Shown: piece by piece, positions 15,907-24,771 of the stretch | How the letters are laid out: the number at the start of each line of letters is the position of its first letter | Position numbering within the stretch: position 1 is the first letter of the stretch | Assembly (NCBI RefSeq): GCF_047553015.1 | Contig: NZ_CP180212.1 | Span: forward strand, 1,426,001-1,490,000 | Reading direction: 5' to 3' | Length of the DNA: 64,000 bases | Origin: Carnobacterium_A sp047553015 | GTDB taxonomy: Bacteria; Bacillota; Bacilli; Lactobacillales; Carnobacteriaceae | Made by a program: the position numbers and the translations under genes | Notes under the pieces: generated by a model | The model's input: the letters and a program-made list of their open reading frames with translations, nothing else | What the model was told of the DNA's origin: nothing | Database searches by the model: none

Positions 15907-16581
15907 TTAAAATAATCCTCTTGTATTGTTCACATCCAAAGTAAATAAGACACCATTTCCTGGTTTTTCTATCTCCATTGCGTGGCTAATTGACGCAACG
16001 ATTGCATCAGTCGTTTGTGATTCCGTTAAAATTAAAACAATTTCTTTTTCGGGTTCAATATCCATTGAAAATAACTTACTGCTTTCATGGCTTCCTGCTC
16101 CTCGACCACTAATGACGGTGCCGCCTTGAGAGCCCGCTGCAACAGCTGCTGCAATAACATCTTCCGCTTCTCCAGAATCAACAATAGTAAAAATAGCTTG
16201 GTACATAACTTGATCAACCTTTCTGCTAATTGCATTTTGTGAATAGACACAATTTTTATTGCCTAAAAGATTGGCAATTGGAACGGTAAATACTATTCCT
16301 TGATTGCGTTTATCTAAATGCAATAACTTAGTAAACTCTTCTAGCGCACCTTTTACAACTTCTCTATCAGCAGCTAGAATAACGATTTCTTTGCGAACAT
16401 CGTCTAAACCCAATAACTTAAGAAGGGTATTATTGATTGTACCTTGCCCATAAAAAATAGTGCCACCAGAAATGCCATTTTGTTTGCCTATTTTTACTAC
16501 TTTACTACCTTTGCCAACATTGACAATGACACACATAATTTCATAATCCATTCCAAGGATACTGCTATTTTTTAATTTCAT
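15907..16581 (-). CDS. Tandem P-II-like signalling protein
   Basis: A protein of about 224 residues made of two P-II (GlnB-like) ferredoxin folds. The first holds GISGGTIFYGQGT and the second GSQGGTVISGRGAG, both in the T-loop/nucleotide region. It overlaps the end of the DUF1538 transporter gene by 17 bp and is surely co-translated. P-II proteins bind ATP/ADP and often 2-oxoglutarate or carboxylates and gate transporters, so it probably controls the DUF1538 protein. I start it at the ATG at 16581; a GTG at 16596 is in frame but lies too close to the ribosome site. Confidence 0.85.
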   Translation of the reverse strand: MKLKNSSILGMDYEIMCVIVNVGKGSKVVKIGKQNGISGGTIFYGQGTINNTLLKLLGLDDVRKEIVILAADREVVKGALEEFTKLLHLDKRNQGIVFTVPIANLLGNKNCVYSQNAISRKVDQVMYQAIFTIVDSGEAEDVIAAAVAAGSQGGTVISGRGAGSHESSKLFSMDIEPEKEIVLILTESQTTDAIVASISHAMEIEKPGNGVLFTLDVNNTRGLF

Positions 16582-18097
16582 TTTTTTGGAGTCCACCCTT
16601 TCCAGATTTAAACTTAAAGATTAGCCCGACTACTTGTAGTGTAAGGATGGGCATCATCGCTACCATCGCAATCATACCAAAGCCATCCATTAAAACGTCA
16701 GCTCCTTCTATTGCCTCAGCTGCTCCTTGAACAAAAGCTAAGATAAATGTTGCTGTCATTGGACCTGAAGCAACACCACCCGCATCAAAAGCCATCCCAA
16801 CAAACATTTTTGGAATCACATACATCAAGCCGATAGCTAGCATGTATCCTGGTAAAAGCATATGCCAGAGCAATAACTGTGGAATCAAGATGCGAATCAT
16901 CGATAACAATACTGCTAAACCAACACCTAAAGATAAAGCAAAAAGAATAATTTTCCGTTTAACATAGCCTTGGGTGACATCTTCAATTTGATGCGTTAAA
17001 ACATATACGGCCGGTTCTGCTAAGATCGTCACCAACCCTAACACAAAAGAAATGAAGAGTAAATAAACCGGACTATCAAGTGATGCAATGGTATAACCAA
17101 TCACACTACCCACTTCCATAAAGCCAGCATTCACCCCTACTAAAAATAAAACGAGTCCGATAAAAACATAGACAACACCTTTTACTATTTTTGAAAGTTT
17201 CTTTTTAGAAAGTTTTAAAAAGAACCATTGGTAACCCATAAAAATAGCTAAAATTGGAAATAAAGCTAGAAAAATTTCTTTTGAAATCGTCGGAATGGTT
17301 GTCAGAAAAGCTTGAAGAATAGACGTTGTCGCATTGGCGTTAACATCTAACATTCCTTGGATGTTTTTTTCTCCACCAAAAATGTTCATTATCATCACAG
17401 CCATAATCGCACCTGATGAAGCAATCCCTACTAATCCAAAACTGTCTTCTTTAGAGGTTTTTCCAGCTTTTTTTAAAGACGAAATACCTAAGGCGAGCGC
17501 TAACATGAACGGAACGGTTAGTGCTCCGGTTGTAGCACCTGACGCATCAAACGCAATCGACAAGAATTCATTGGATGTAAACAAGGATAAAATAAAAATA
17601 ACAAGATAAATACCTGTCAATAGTTTGTATAAAGGAAAGTTAAATACAATTCTAAGTAACCCAATTGTTACCATGAACGCGACTCCTAGTGAAACGTTTA
17701 ATAAAATACTCGTACTCGAAATTACTCCACCTGTTACTTCAGCAATTTGATTGCCTAAGATATGTAAATCAGGTTCTGCTATTGAGATAAAAAATCCAAG
17801 TGCTAAGCCCGCAATGATAACGACCCATATTTTGTTGCTTTTTGCTACTCCTTTACCTAGTTGAGAGCCGATTGGTGTGATTCCAATATCTGTTCCCAAT
17901 AGGAAAATGGCTAACCCCACAACAATACATAAGGCTCCTAATAAAAACTTGATCAATAAGTTTGTTTCCAAAGGCGCGATGGTCAAATGCAAAAGAAAGA
18001 CAATAACAACAATGGGTAAAACAGCTAATAATACTTCTTTAAACTTCTCGGTTAAACGATTCAAATGACATACAATCCCTTTCTTTTTACTTTTCAC
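16565..18097 (-). CDS. DUF1538 membrane transporter (UmpAB-like fusion)
   Basis: A 510-residue integral membrane protein with about 12 helices and an internal duplication. ISIAEPDLHILGNQI in the first half matches TILAEPAVYVLTHQI in the second, and IAFDASGATTGALTVP matches MAFDAGGVASGPMTAT. DUF1538 proteins UmpA and UmpB from Halomonas act together as a Na+(K+)/H+ antiporter; here both halves are one chain. The P-II-like gene overlaps its 3' end. The start is uncertain: a GTG at 18097 has little ribosome site, while a TTG at 18064 has AAAGGGA upstream. Confidence 0.87.
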   Translation of the reverse strand: MKSKKKGIVCHLNRLTEKFKEVLLAVLPIVVIVFLLHLTIAPLETNLLIKFLLGALCIVVGLAIFLLGTDIGITPIGSQLGKGVAKSNKIWVVIIAGLALGFFISIAEPDLHILGNQIAEVTGGVISSTSILLNVSLGVAFMVTIGLLRIVFNFPLYKLLTGIYLVIFILSLFTSNEFLSIAFDASGATTGALTVPFMLALALGISSLKKAGKTSKEDSFGLVGIASSGAIMAVMIMNIFGGEKNIQGMLDVNANATTSILQAFLTTIPTISKEIFLALFPILAIFMGYQWFFLKLSKKKLSKIVKGVVYVFIGLVLFLVGVNAGFMEVGSVIGYTIASLDSPVYLLFISFVLGLVTILAEPAVYVLTHQIEDVTQGYVKRKIILFALSLGVGLAVLLSMIRILIPQLLLWHMLLPGYMLAIGLMYVIPKMFVGMAFDAGGVASGPMTATFILAFVQGAAEAIEGADVLMDGFGMIAMVAMMPILTLQVVGLIFKFKSGKGGLQKNEIKK

Positions 18098-18304
18098 CTG
18101 TTACTCTTTTTTGATAGTTAACTAAATATGAACTGCGTTTTTTACTAATGTGACTTATTTAAGTATAATTTAACTGATCTTCACTTATTTACTCTTTTCC
18201 TCTTACTGATCTTCCTTTATAGTGTACCATATTCACTCATTTAACTGACTAAAAACGCCTTTTATACTCTACTAAAAGAATCGATATACTAAACATAAAA
18301 AAAT

Positions 18305-18336
18305 AAGCTTGATTTTCAATTACGAAAATCAAGCTT
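18305..18336 (-). terminator. Terminator of the CmpX-like channel gene
   Basis: A perfect 13-bp stem, AAGCTTGATTTTC (18305-18317) with GAAAATCAAGCTT (18324-18336), T-run on the minus strand. Confidence 0.88.
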
Positions 18337-18362
18337 AGTGCGTTACTAAAAAAGGAACACTC

Positions 18363-19610
18363 TTATTCTTTTTGCTCTTTTTCTACTTTTGTTTCTATTT
18401 TTTCAAGTTGACGTTTCGCGAAGTCGCGACCACCGATACCAAATGAAAGAGCAAAAGCAACTGAAAGTCCTCCAAGAATTAACAAGAATGCATAGTTAAC
18501 GATACTTGTAGCGAACTTCAATTGATCTAGTCCCATGAAGACAGCCATCACAATTAAGATATACTTGATGATGTTACCTGACATACGACTCCCCGTCGTT
18601 TGAGTAATAAAGTTACCCAACAATGATCCACCAATTAAACCAATTCCTAAAATAATCAAGGCACTTAACACAAGTGGCAAGTAAGCAATGACTGCTGTTC
18701 CAATCGTATTTAATACGTCTAAGTTTAAAACATTCAACGCTTCAACGACAAAGAATACAATTAAAACAACTTGGATAATTTGACCAACTACTTTAGCTAA
18801 GTCAAATGATGACGTTAGTGAACCAGGAGTTTTAAGGTATTTGTTTAATTTATTGATTCCTGTTCCTTGTAACAAGCCAGAGATTAAATCTCCAACAAAT
18901 TTAGCTAAGACAATGCCTACACCGATTAAAATAACGGCTACGATAACGTTTGGAATGGCTGCTAATACTTGATTTAGTACCATAATGATTGGTTCTGAAA
19001 TACTTTTTATGTTTAATGTTTCAAGTGCTACGGTAATAATAGGCACAAGAATAATGATATAAACAATGTTTGCTAATACTTTAGCAATCGTCATTTTTTG
19101 TGAAGTAGAAGGTGTTGCATTATCAGCAACTTCTTCTGAGCTCGTCATTTTAGCAATCCATTTATCGATATTTAGAGTAATCAATAGATTGTAAACCAAG
19201 TTTTTAACAAAACGTCCAATGAAAATTCCAAAGGCTAAAATAACTGCTGCCGCAAATACGTTTGGTATAAAGGATAGTACTGAATCAAACATATTTGTAA
19301 TTGGTGATGCGATTGCATTCAACCCTAACATACTTAAGATACCTGGGATAAAGATTAACCATATTAAGTAATAAAGTACTTTACTAATCGAATCGATTGT
19401 ATTATCCGCTTGTTCGTTCGTATTCGTTAACCCCCATTTTGTTAATAAGCGATTAAACCCTACTGCTTTCAATCCTTTTTGCGATCCCTTACGTAATGCT
19501 ATGGCAATAATCCAAGCTAATAGTACTAGTGCAAGTGCTCCTAATAATGTAGGTAAAAAACCCATAAATGAATTAAATCCTGTACTAATTGAATTTGTAA
19601 AGTTATTCAT
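18363..19610 (-). CDS. Mechanosensitive channel-related membrane protein (CmpX-type TM-helix repeats)
   Basis: A 415-residue membrane protein built from repeated helix pairs. LPTLLGALALVLLAWII, IPNVFAAAVILAFGIFIG, IPNVIVAVILIGVGIVLA and LPLVLSALIILGIGLIGG mark four repeats of the conserved TM-helix domain found in small-conductance channels. The C-terminus is a short charged tail (EKIETKVEKEQKE) without the MscS beta domain. It is probably involved in osmotic or envelope stress. It is a single gene with good terminator and AGGAGG-like ribosome site. The 304 bp upstream show no gene. Confidence 0.87.
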   Translation of the reverse strand: MNNFTNSISTGFNSFMGFLPTLLGALALVLLAWIIAIALRKGSQKGLKAVGFNRLLTKWGLTNTNEQADNTIDSISKVLYYLIWLIFIPGILSMLGLNAIASPITNMFDSVLSFIPNVFAAAVILAFGIFIGRFVKNLVYNLLITLNIDKWIAKMTSSEEVADNATPSTSQKMTIAKVLANIVYIIILVPIITVALETLNIKSISEPIIMVLNQVLAAIPNVIVAVILIGVGIVLAKFVGDLISGLLQGTGINKLNKYLKTPGSLTSSFDLAKVVGQIIQVVLIVFFVVEALNVLNLDVLNTIGTAVIAYLPLVLSALIILGIGLIGGSLLGNFITQTTGSRMSGNIIKYILIVMAVFMGLDQLKFATSIVNYAFLLILGGLSVAFALSFGIGGRDFAKRQLEKIETKVEKEQKE

Positions 19611-19914
19611 ATCTAATTCCTCCTTTTTTTTATATTTTGTGAACTCTTTATGTCATTTAGTATACCTTATTTCTAAACGTTTTTAAAACAATAACCCTTG
19701 TTTGAGCTCTTTTCTTTTGTTTTTCCTTAGATATACTGTACTATTTAATGAAGAAAAAGAATTGTTGTTTTTTATTCTATCTATTTATAGGGAGCTTAAG
19801 GAACAAGGCATTGACTTAGCATCAAGAGATTGCTATCTTTGTTAATGAAACTCTTTTTAGAGTAAGCTGCTTTTAATAGAGTAGTAAGAAAAAAGTTTAG
19901 AAAGAAGGAAAGAT

Positions 19915-21264
19915 ATGCCTCAAAAAAATAAACTCGAAACAGATAAAATTTCTTCCTTATTGATAGAATTTTCAATTCCAGCTGTTATCGGAATGTTCGT
20001 TAACGCCGTCTACAACATTGTAGACCGAATCTTCATTGGGAATGCACCTGAGCTTGGTTCATTGGGCCTAGCAGCTGCTTCTATCACCTACCCTGTTACT
20101 TTAGTCATGATTGCCTTTGGTCTATTGGTTGGAGTGGGTGGAGCCACTCGCTTTTCTATCAGTCTAGGTAAAAAAGAGACAACCAAAGCGCAACATTATT
20201 TAGGAAACGGTATTAGCTTAGCTATTATTGCCGGTTTATCCTTTACTATTATCGGAAATATCTTTTTGGAACCGATTTTAAGAAACATCGGGGCTAGTGA
20301 TGCCGTTTTACCTTTTGCTTCTGAGTACCTTAGTATCATTTTATTCGGTGGAGTCTTCCAGTCTCTAGCGATGACAATGAATAACTTTGCTAGAGCGGAT
20401 GGAAATCCACGTATTTCGATGGTTAGTATGATGATTGGTGCTGGTTTTAACATTGTCTTTGACTATATCCTCATCATGCAGTTAGGTTGGGGTATGAAAG
20501 GGGCAGCTTATGCGACAATCGGTGGTCAATTCTTATCTGTCGTATGGCAATTAGCTTACTTTACTGGCAAACGCAGCAATGTTCGCTTAACTTTAGCGAA
20601 TATGAAGTTAAAATTCACCTATGTAAAAGAAATTCTAACTACCGGTATTCCAGCTTTCTTGCTTCAAATTGCGAATAGTATCTTAAATATTATTATTAAC
20701 GCAACATTGGTTAAGTATGGTGGTGACGTAGCTATCTCGGTAGCTGGTATCATCACGAGTGCAACCACACTAGTGATTATGATGATTTCTGGTATTATTC
20801 AAGGATTGCAACCGATTATTAGTTACAATACTGGAGCAGGTCGTGTTGACCGAGTCAAGCAAGCCCTTAAACTGGCTAGTATCGCTGCTTTTGCTATTAC
20901 AACTACCGGATTCTTAGGCATTCAACTTTTTCCAGAGTTTGTTGTGAGTTTGTTTAATCAAGAAACAGAAGTCGTCTCTTTAGGTGTTAAAGCCATTCGT
21001 ATTTGGACACTTGGTTTCCCATTAGTTGGCCTTCAAATTGTTTGGTCTAACTATTTCCAAGCTATCGGAGAAGTTCGCTTAGCTAGTTTCTTAAATCTTG
21101 CTCGTCAACTCATTTTCCTTACGCCACTTCTATTGATTTTTTCTTCCCTATTTGGCTTATATGGCGTATATGCTGCCGTTCCTGTAGCGGACGTTATCGC
21201 ATTTTTTGTTTCATTCTATTTTATCAACAAAAAATTGCCTCGTTCAAGAAAAAAACTACTTTAA
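19915..21264 (+). CDS. MATE family efflux transporter
   Basis: A 449-residue transporter with 12 membrane helices in two related halves. The N-terminus ISSLLIEFSIPAVIGMFVNAV and NIVDRIFIGN are typical MATE segments. Members export drugs or metabolites using Na+ or H+. AGAAGGAAAG precedes the ATG. It is followed at 123 bp by the HAD gene in the same direction, with no clear terminator between them, so they may share a transcript. Confidence 0.9.
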   Translation: MPQKNKLETDKISSLLIEFSIPAVIGMFVNAVYNIVDRIFIGNAPELGSLGLAAASITYPVTLVMIAFGLLVGVGGATRFSISLGKKETTKAQHYLGNGISLAIIAGLSFTIIGNIFLEPILRNIGASDAVLPFASEYLSIILFGGVFQSLAMTMNNFARADGNPRISMVSMMIGAGFNIVFDYILIMQLGWGMKGAAYATIGGQFLSVVWQLAYFTGKRSNVRLTLANMKLKFTYVKEILTTGIPAFLLQIANSILNIIINATLVKYGGDVAISVAGIITSATTLVIMMISGIIQGLQPIISYNTGAGRVDRVKQALKLASIAAFAITTTGFLGIQLFPEFVVSLFNQETEVVSLGVKAIRIWTLGFPLVGLQIVWSNYFQAIGEVRLASFLNLARQLIFLTPLLLIFSSLFGLYGVYAAVPVADVIAFFVSFYFINKKLPRSRKKLL

Positions 21265-21386
21265 TTGGATAACTAATCAAAATAATTTAAGGTTTCATTG
21301 AATAATTAAGTTGTGTGTATTATCATTAAGACGCTAGCTAAAGAGATTCGTTCAAAAAAATGAAAACGATAGTGAGGGGAAAAATG

Positions 21387-22196
21387 ATGTATAAAATGCT
21401 TGCTCTTGATGTCAATGGTACCTTATTAACCGATCAGAAAGAATTAACACCTGAAGTCATTAACGCGATTAGAAAAGCTCACCAAGCCGGTGTAAAAGTT
21501 GTTCTTTGTACTGAACGTTCTTATGATGGTGTGGTTAAAATTGCTCACGATATAGGAAATCAATTTATTGATTATGCTGTTTGCTTTAATGGTGCACTGG
21601 TGAAAGATGCTCGAACACATACGACACTTTCACGGGTAAATCTGACAAAAGAAGATTTGTCTTATTTGTACCTATTAAGCGAACGTGCTGGCTGTTCTGT
21701 TCATTTTGATGATGAGCACTCCATCTACACACCCAATCAACACATTGGCAAATATACCATACAAGAAGCTTATTTTAACAATGCACCTTTGTATTACCGC
21801 AATGTTTACGATCTTCCTGAAAACTTCGTGCCCTCAAAAGCGATTTTTAGTGAAGAGAAATTTAAATTAGATCACTTTATTAAACAACTGCCAAAAGAAT
21901 TCTTTTCAAGGTTTCATGCCGCCAAAAGTGGTCCAAACTTTTTTGAGATTTTAAATAGTACAGCAAGCAAAGGCAATGCACTTCATTCTTTATGCGAACG
22001 TCTAGATATTGACCAACAAGATGTTCTCGCTATTGGCGATCAAGAAAACGACTTATCTATGCTTCGTTTTGCAGGTAAACGCATTGCGATGGGCAATGCT
22101 GATAAGTCTGTACTCGAGCTTGCCGATGAGGCAACTGGAACAAACAATGAAAATGGTGTTGCAACAGCTATTGAAAAATATCTGTTAACAAAATAA
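21387..22196 (+). CDS. Cof-type HAD-superfamily protein with altered motif I
   Basis: A 269-residue member of the Cof/YxeH subfamily: motif I at the N-terminus, a C2 cap domain (about residues 85-185) and motif III/IV AIGDQENDLSMLRFAG. Motif I reads LDVNGTLL where LDxDGT is expected, so the second Asp, the general acid/base, is Asn (AAT codon seen). The usual T-G-R of motif II reads T-E-R. Phosphatase activity may be weak or absent. GAGGGG precedes two ATGs (21384, 21387); the second has better spacing. Confidence 0.85.
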   Translation: MYKMLALDVNGTLLTDQKELTPEVINAIRKAHQAGVKVVLCTERSYDGVVKIAHDIGNQFIDYAVCFNGALVKDARTHTTLSRVNLTKEDLSYLYLLSERAGCSVHFDDEHSIYTPNQHIGKYTIQEAYFNNAPLYYRNVYDLPENFVPSKAIFSEEKFKLDHFIKQLPKEFFSRFHAAKSGPNFFEILNSTASKGNALHSLCERLDIDQQDVLAIGDQENDLSMLRFAGKRIAMGNADKSVLELADEATGTNNENGVATAIEKYLLTK

Positions 22197-22203
22197 AACA
22201 ATA

Positions 22204-22257
22204 AAAAACCTTTATAAAAACTACTCTAACTATGAGTACTTTCTTATAAAGGTTTTT
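22204..22257 (+). terminator. Terminator of the HAD gene
   Basis: A 14-bp stem, AAAAACCTTTATAA (22204-22217) with TTATAAAGGTTTTT (22244-22257), inner ACTC/GAGT stem and T-run. Confidence 0.88.
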
Positions 22258-22340
22258 TTATGAAAGTCAAAAAAAGAAAGCGCTACATACTATCAGTCAA
22301 ACTGAGTTATCTAGGGCATTCTTTTTCTGTGTTCAAGAGT

Positions 22341-22754
22341 TTAATAGGATTCTTCAATCATTAGTAACATTTTTTTAAAATTGCGTTTTTTAACATACCC
22401 TAAAATAATTCCTAAAGCAGCGTCATTCATTTTTTGAAGAAATCCATAAGACTCCATTGTTTCTTTATAGCGTACTTCACATTTCTTGTCATCAAGTACT
22501 GTGATATCGTATTGAACGACGTAATCATTTGCAGTTGTTGAGGTGCGATAATGATACGTTTTATTTTTTTCAACTTTTTCTATTTCAATTTTAGCGCTAC
22601 TATTTTTAGAAAATGTTTTAATGTAACTAAAATTTTTTAATTGATCATGAGACAATTGTTTTCCTGTTTGTTCACGTATATCAAATAAAACAGATTTCAT
22701 CACATTATCATAGAAAAATTCAGCAGGTATATTTAATTTTTTTATAATTTCCAC
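22341..22754 (-). CDS. DUF3284 protein
   Basis: A 137-residue soluble protein with the DUF3284 pattern: DIREQTGKQLSHDQLKNF, FSKNSSAKIEIEKVE and the C-terminal FKKMLLMIEESY. DUF3284 genes occur beside cellobiose-type PTS genes and DUF871 genes in enterococci and listeriae; the fold suggests a START/polyketide-cyclase-like cavity, but the function is unknown. It is the last gene of the locus; its start overlaps the stop of the upstream 61-residue protein. A weak hairpin downstream (22264-22330) may end the transcript. Confidence 0.85.
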   Translation of the reverse strand: MEIIKKLNIPAEFFYDNVMKSVLFDIREQTGKQLSHDQLKNFSYIKTFSKNSSAKIEIEKVEKNKTYHYRTSTTANDYVVQYDITVLDDKKCEVRYKETMESYGFLQKMNDAALGIILGYVKKRNFKKMLLMIEESY

Positions 22755-22939
22755 TATTTTTCCACCTCTTCTTTTGCCTTTTCTTTTTTCGTACCTTTAT
22801 AGGCTAGTACTCCACCAAAAATAATCATAAATAAAGCTGTTGTTAAGTTTAACATATCGTATTCAAACGTTTCACGGCTAACACTAAACATTAAAATTAA
22901 CATACCAATACTGGCTAAAAATAAACCGTTCTTTATCAT
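22754..22939 (-). CDS. Small two-helix membrane protein (61 aa)
   Basis: Two hydrophobic helices (about residues 4-20 and 31-48) and a highly charged tail, KGTKKEKAKEEVEK. It begins MIKNGLFLASIG, like MLKNGLFIMVVG of the 53-residue protein at 5501-5662. It sits between the 74-residue protein and DUF3284 in the PTS IIC locus, with one-base junctions or tiny gaps, so it is part of that operon. Function unknown; it could be a small accessory subunit of IIC. Confidence 0.75.
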   Translation of the reverse strand: MIKNGLFLASIGMLILMFSVSRETFEYDMLNLTTALFMIIFGGVLAYKGTKKEKAKEEVEK

Positions 22940-22954
22940 TTTATCATACCTCTC

Positions 22955-23179
22955 TTATTTAACAGGAATAACTTGGAAATACAATACTGATCCCCATGAT
23001 TCTGCCTTAATTGCTGCTTTTGCTAATTTAGCCGCTTTATCTAAATCTGCTTCAGTTGTATTGAAATAAAGTTTAATGCCTTTTTTTTCTTTAAATGTAA
23101 AAGAAATACCTTCTTCTTGATATGCTTCTAATAAGGCAATTGCTTTATCTTGTTGCATAGGTAATGTTAATTCAATCAT
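22955..23179 (-). CDS. Small protein of the PTS IIC locus (74 aa)
   Basis: A soluble alpha/beta protein reading MIELTLPMQQDKAIALLEAY and ending SWGSVLYFQVIPVK. I start it at the ATG at 23179 because AAGGTGG lies just upstream; a TTG seven codons earlier would place the ribosome site inside the gene. It has no PTS phosphorylation-site pattern (no LLLIHxQD and no N-terminal Cys loop), so it is not a missing IIA or IIB. Family not recognised. Confidence 0.7.
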   Translation of the reverse strand: MIELTLPMQQDKAIALLEAYQEEGISFTFKEKKGIKLYFNTTEADLDKAAKLAKAAIKAESWGSVLYFQVIPVK

Positions 23180-23277
23180 CTTTTCCACCTTCTCTTTCAA
23201 GATTATTTAAATGACAAAAAGTTACTTCTACTCTAATTTTTTAAAGTAGAAGCAACCATTTTCAGTTTTAGTAAGGA

Positions 23278-24696
23278 CTAATCTTTTTCTGGTGCGCCTA
23301 ATGAAGGATCCATTTTGTTTGCAGCAATAACAAACGGTGCCCAGATTGCAAACGTTGCTAGCATACCAATCAATGTTACGACAGGTGCGCGCCAGTCTGC
23401 TCCAGTTGCTAAGAATGATAACAATAGAGGTGGTGTAACCCATACGATTTGTTGTGAAACGGGGTTAACCAAATCTAGTGCTGTTGCGAAGTATCCAATA
23501 GAAACAGATACTAAAGGTGCAAGGATAAACGGAATAAACATAATCGCATTTAGTACGATTGGTAAGCCAAACATGATAGGCTCATTGATATTAAAAATAC
23601 CAGGTCCTAATGATAAGTTAGCTACTGCACGGTAATCCGCACGTTTAGAGAACAATAGAATGGCAATGATTAAAATAATTGTTCCACCTGAACCACCGAA
23701 CCATGAGTAAGCGTCGAATGAACCACGTACCCAATTATAACCTTCAGCTTTTACTAATTCAACTCCACCTTGTTGGAAAAGGTTAACGTTTTCAAGTTGA
23801 GCAACTCCGAAAACACCTTCCAAGATTGGAGCCAATACGTTGGGACCATGAATTCCAAAGAACCAAAATATTTGAACGAATAGCGTTACTAAAATAACAG
23901 CACCAAAACCTTGAGAGACACCTAATAAAGGTTTAGCAATTGTTTCTTGTAACCATGCTAAGAAAGTCATGTTTGGAACTATTTTTGCAAATAACCAATA
24001 GAAAATAGCAACAACATATAGAGCAACTGTAGCAGGAATAATCGCTGCAAAAGCTTTAGCTACTGCTGGTGGAACTGAGTCTGGTAATTTGATTGTTATG
24101 TTTCTTAACATTAATTGAGCGAAGATCATTGTAGCAACAAAACCAATAATCATTGCAGTAAAGAAGAAGTTACTATCTAAGTTGTTTAGTGGCAACCAAC
24201 CCCATCCACCAACGGATAGACCTGTTTCTGTTGCAGTCCAACCACTTGTAGCAGAACCAGCATTAATTGTTTCCATTACATCAGCAGGTACAGCTGTTTC
24301 TAATGCACTAGAGAATGCAAAAGTAATTCCACTAATTGAAGCAGCTAGAGATACAATCCCACCAGCTAAATCATTTACACCATAAGCACGTGCAAGGTTA
24401 TAACCCCATGAAAAGGCGAAAATAACTCCGGCAATAGCTAATGTTCCGTTCCACACATACCCGTTAATTGTAATAATTTCACTTACAACAGGAATGCTAT
24501 AAGCATCATATCCATCGAAAAATTGTGGCGGTAAATCACGTAATATCGCGTTGATCATAACCGCAACAGATCCAGCCATTGTAGCGGGCATCGTTCCGAT
24601 AAAAGCATCACGAAGTGCAACTAAGTGTTTCTGCGCACCAATTCTAGCAGCGATTGGGAGAATATGTTTCTCCAGCCAAGCAGTTAAAGCGTTCAT
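23278..24696 (-). CDS. PTS lactose/cellobiose-family IIC permease
   Basis: A 472-residue membrane permease that carries the sugar across the membrane as IIB phosphorylates it. About ten helices; conserved patterns include MPATMAGSVAVMINAIL, IFWFFGIHGPN and NINEPIMFGLPIVLN (the NEP motif of the substrate loop). The protein ends without a IIB or IIA domain, and neither is encoded in this operon. Gene order is DUF871, IIC, three small genes. The nearest possible partners are IIB and IIA at 5.8-6.5 kb. The sugar is unknown, presumably the one handled by DUF871. Confidence 0.93.
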   Translation of the reverse strand: MNALTAWLEKHILPIAARIGAQKHLVALRDAFIGTMPATMAGSVAVMINAILRDLPPQFFDGYDAYSIPVVSEIITINGYVWNGTLAIAGVIFAFSWGYNLARAYGVNDLAGGIVSLAASISGITFAFSSALETAVPADVMETINAGSATSGWTATETGLSVGGWGWLPLNNLDSNFFFTAMIIGFVATMIFAQLMLRNITIKLPDSVPPAVAKAFAAIIPATVALYVVAIFYWLFAKIVPNMTFLAWLQETIAKPLLGVSQGFGAVILVTLFVQIFWFFGIHGPNVLAPILEGVFGVAQLENVNLFQQGGVELVKAEGYNWVRGSFDAYSWFGGSGGTIILIIAILLFSKRADYRAVANLSLGPGIFNINEPIMFGLPIVLNAIMFIPFILAPLVSVSIGYFATALDLVNPVSQQIVWVTPPLLLSFLATGADWRAPVVTLIGMLATFAIWAPFVIAANKMDPSLGAPEKD

Positions 24697-24771
24697 ATTT
24701 AAATCCTCCTAAAATAGTATCTGTCTTTTATTAATAAATTAGAGCATATTATTTTGAAAAAAATTAGTTCA

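Noticed and set aside
22955..23179. The small protein as a missing PTS IIB or IIA
   Set aside because: It has neither the N-terminal Cys loop of IIB nor the His motif of IIA.
23228..23443. 71-codon frame antisense in phase to the IIC gene end
   Set aside because: An out-of-frame shadow of the IIC gene with no own ribosome site.
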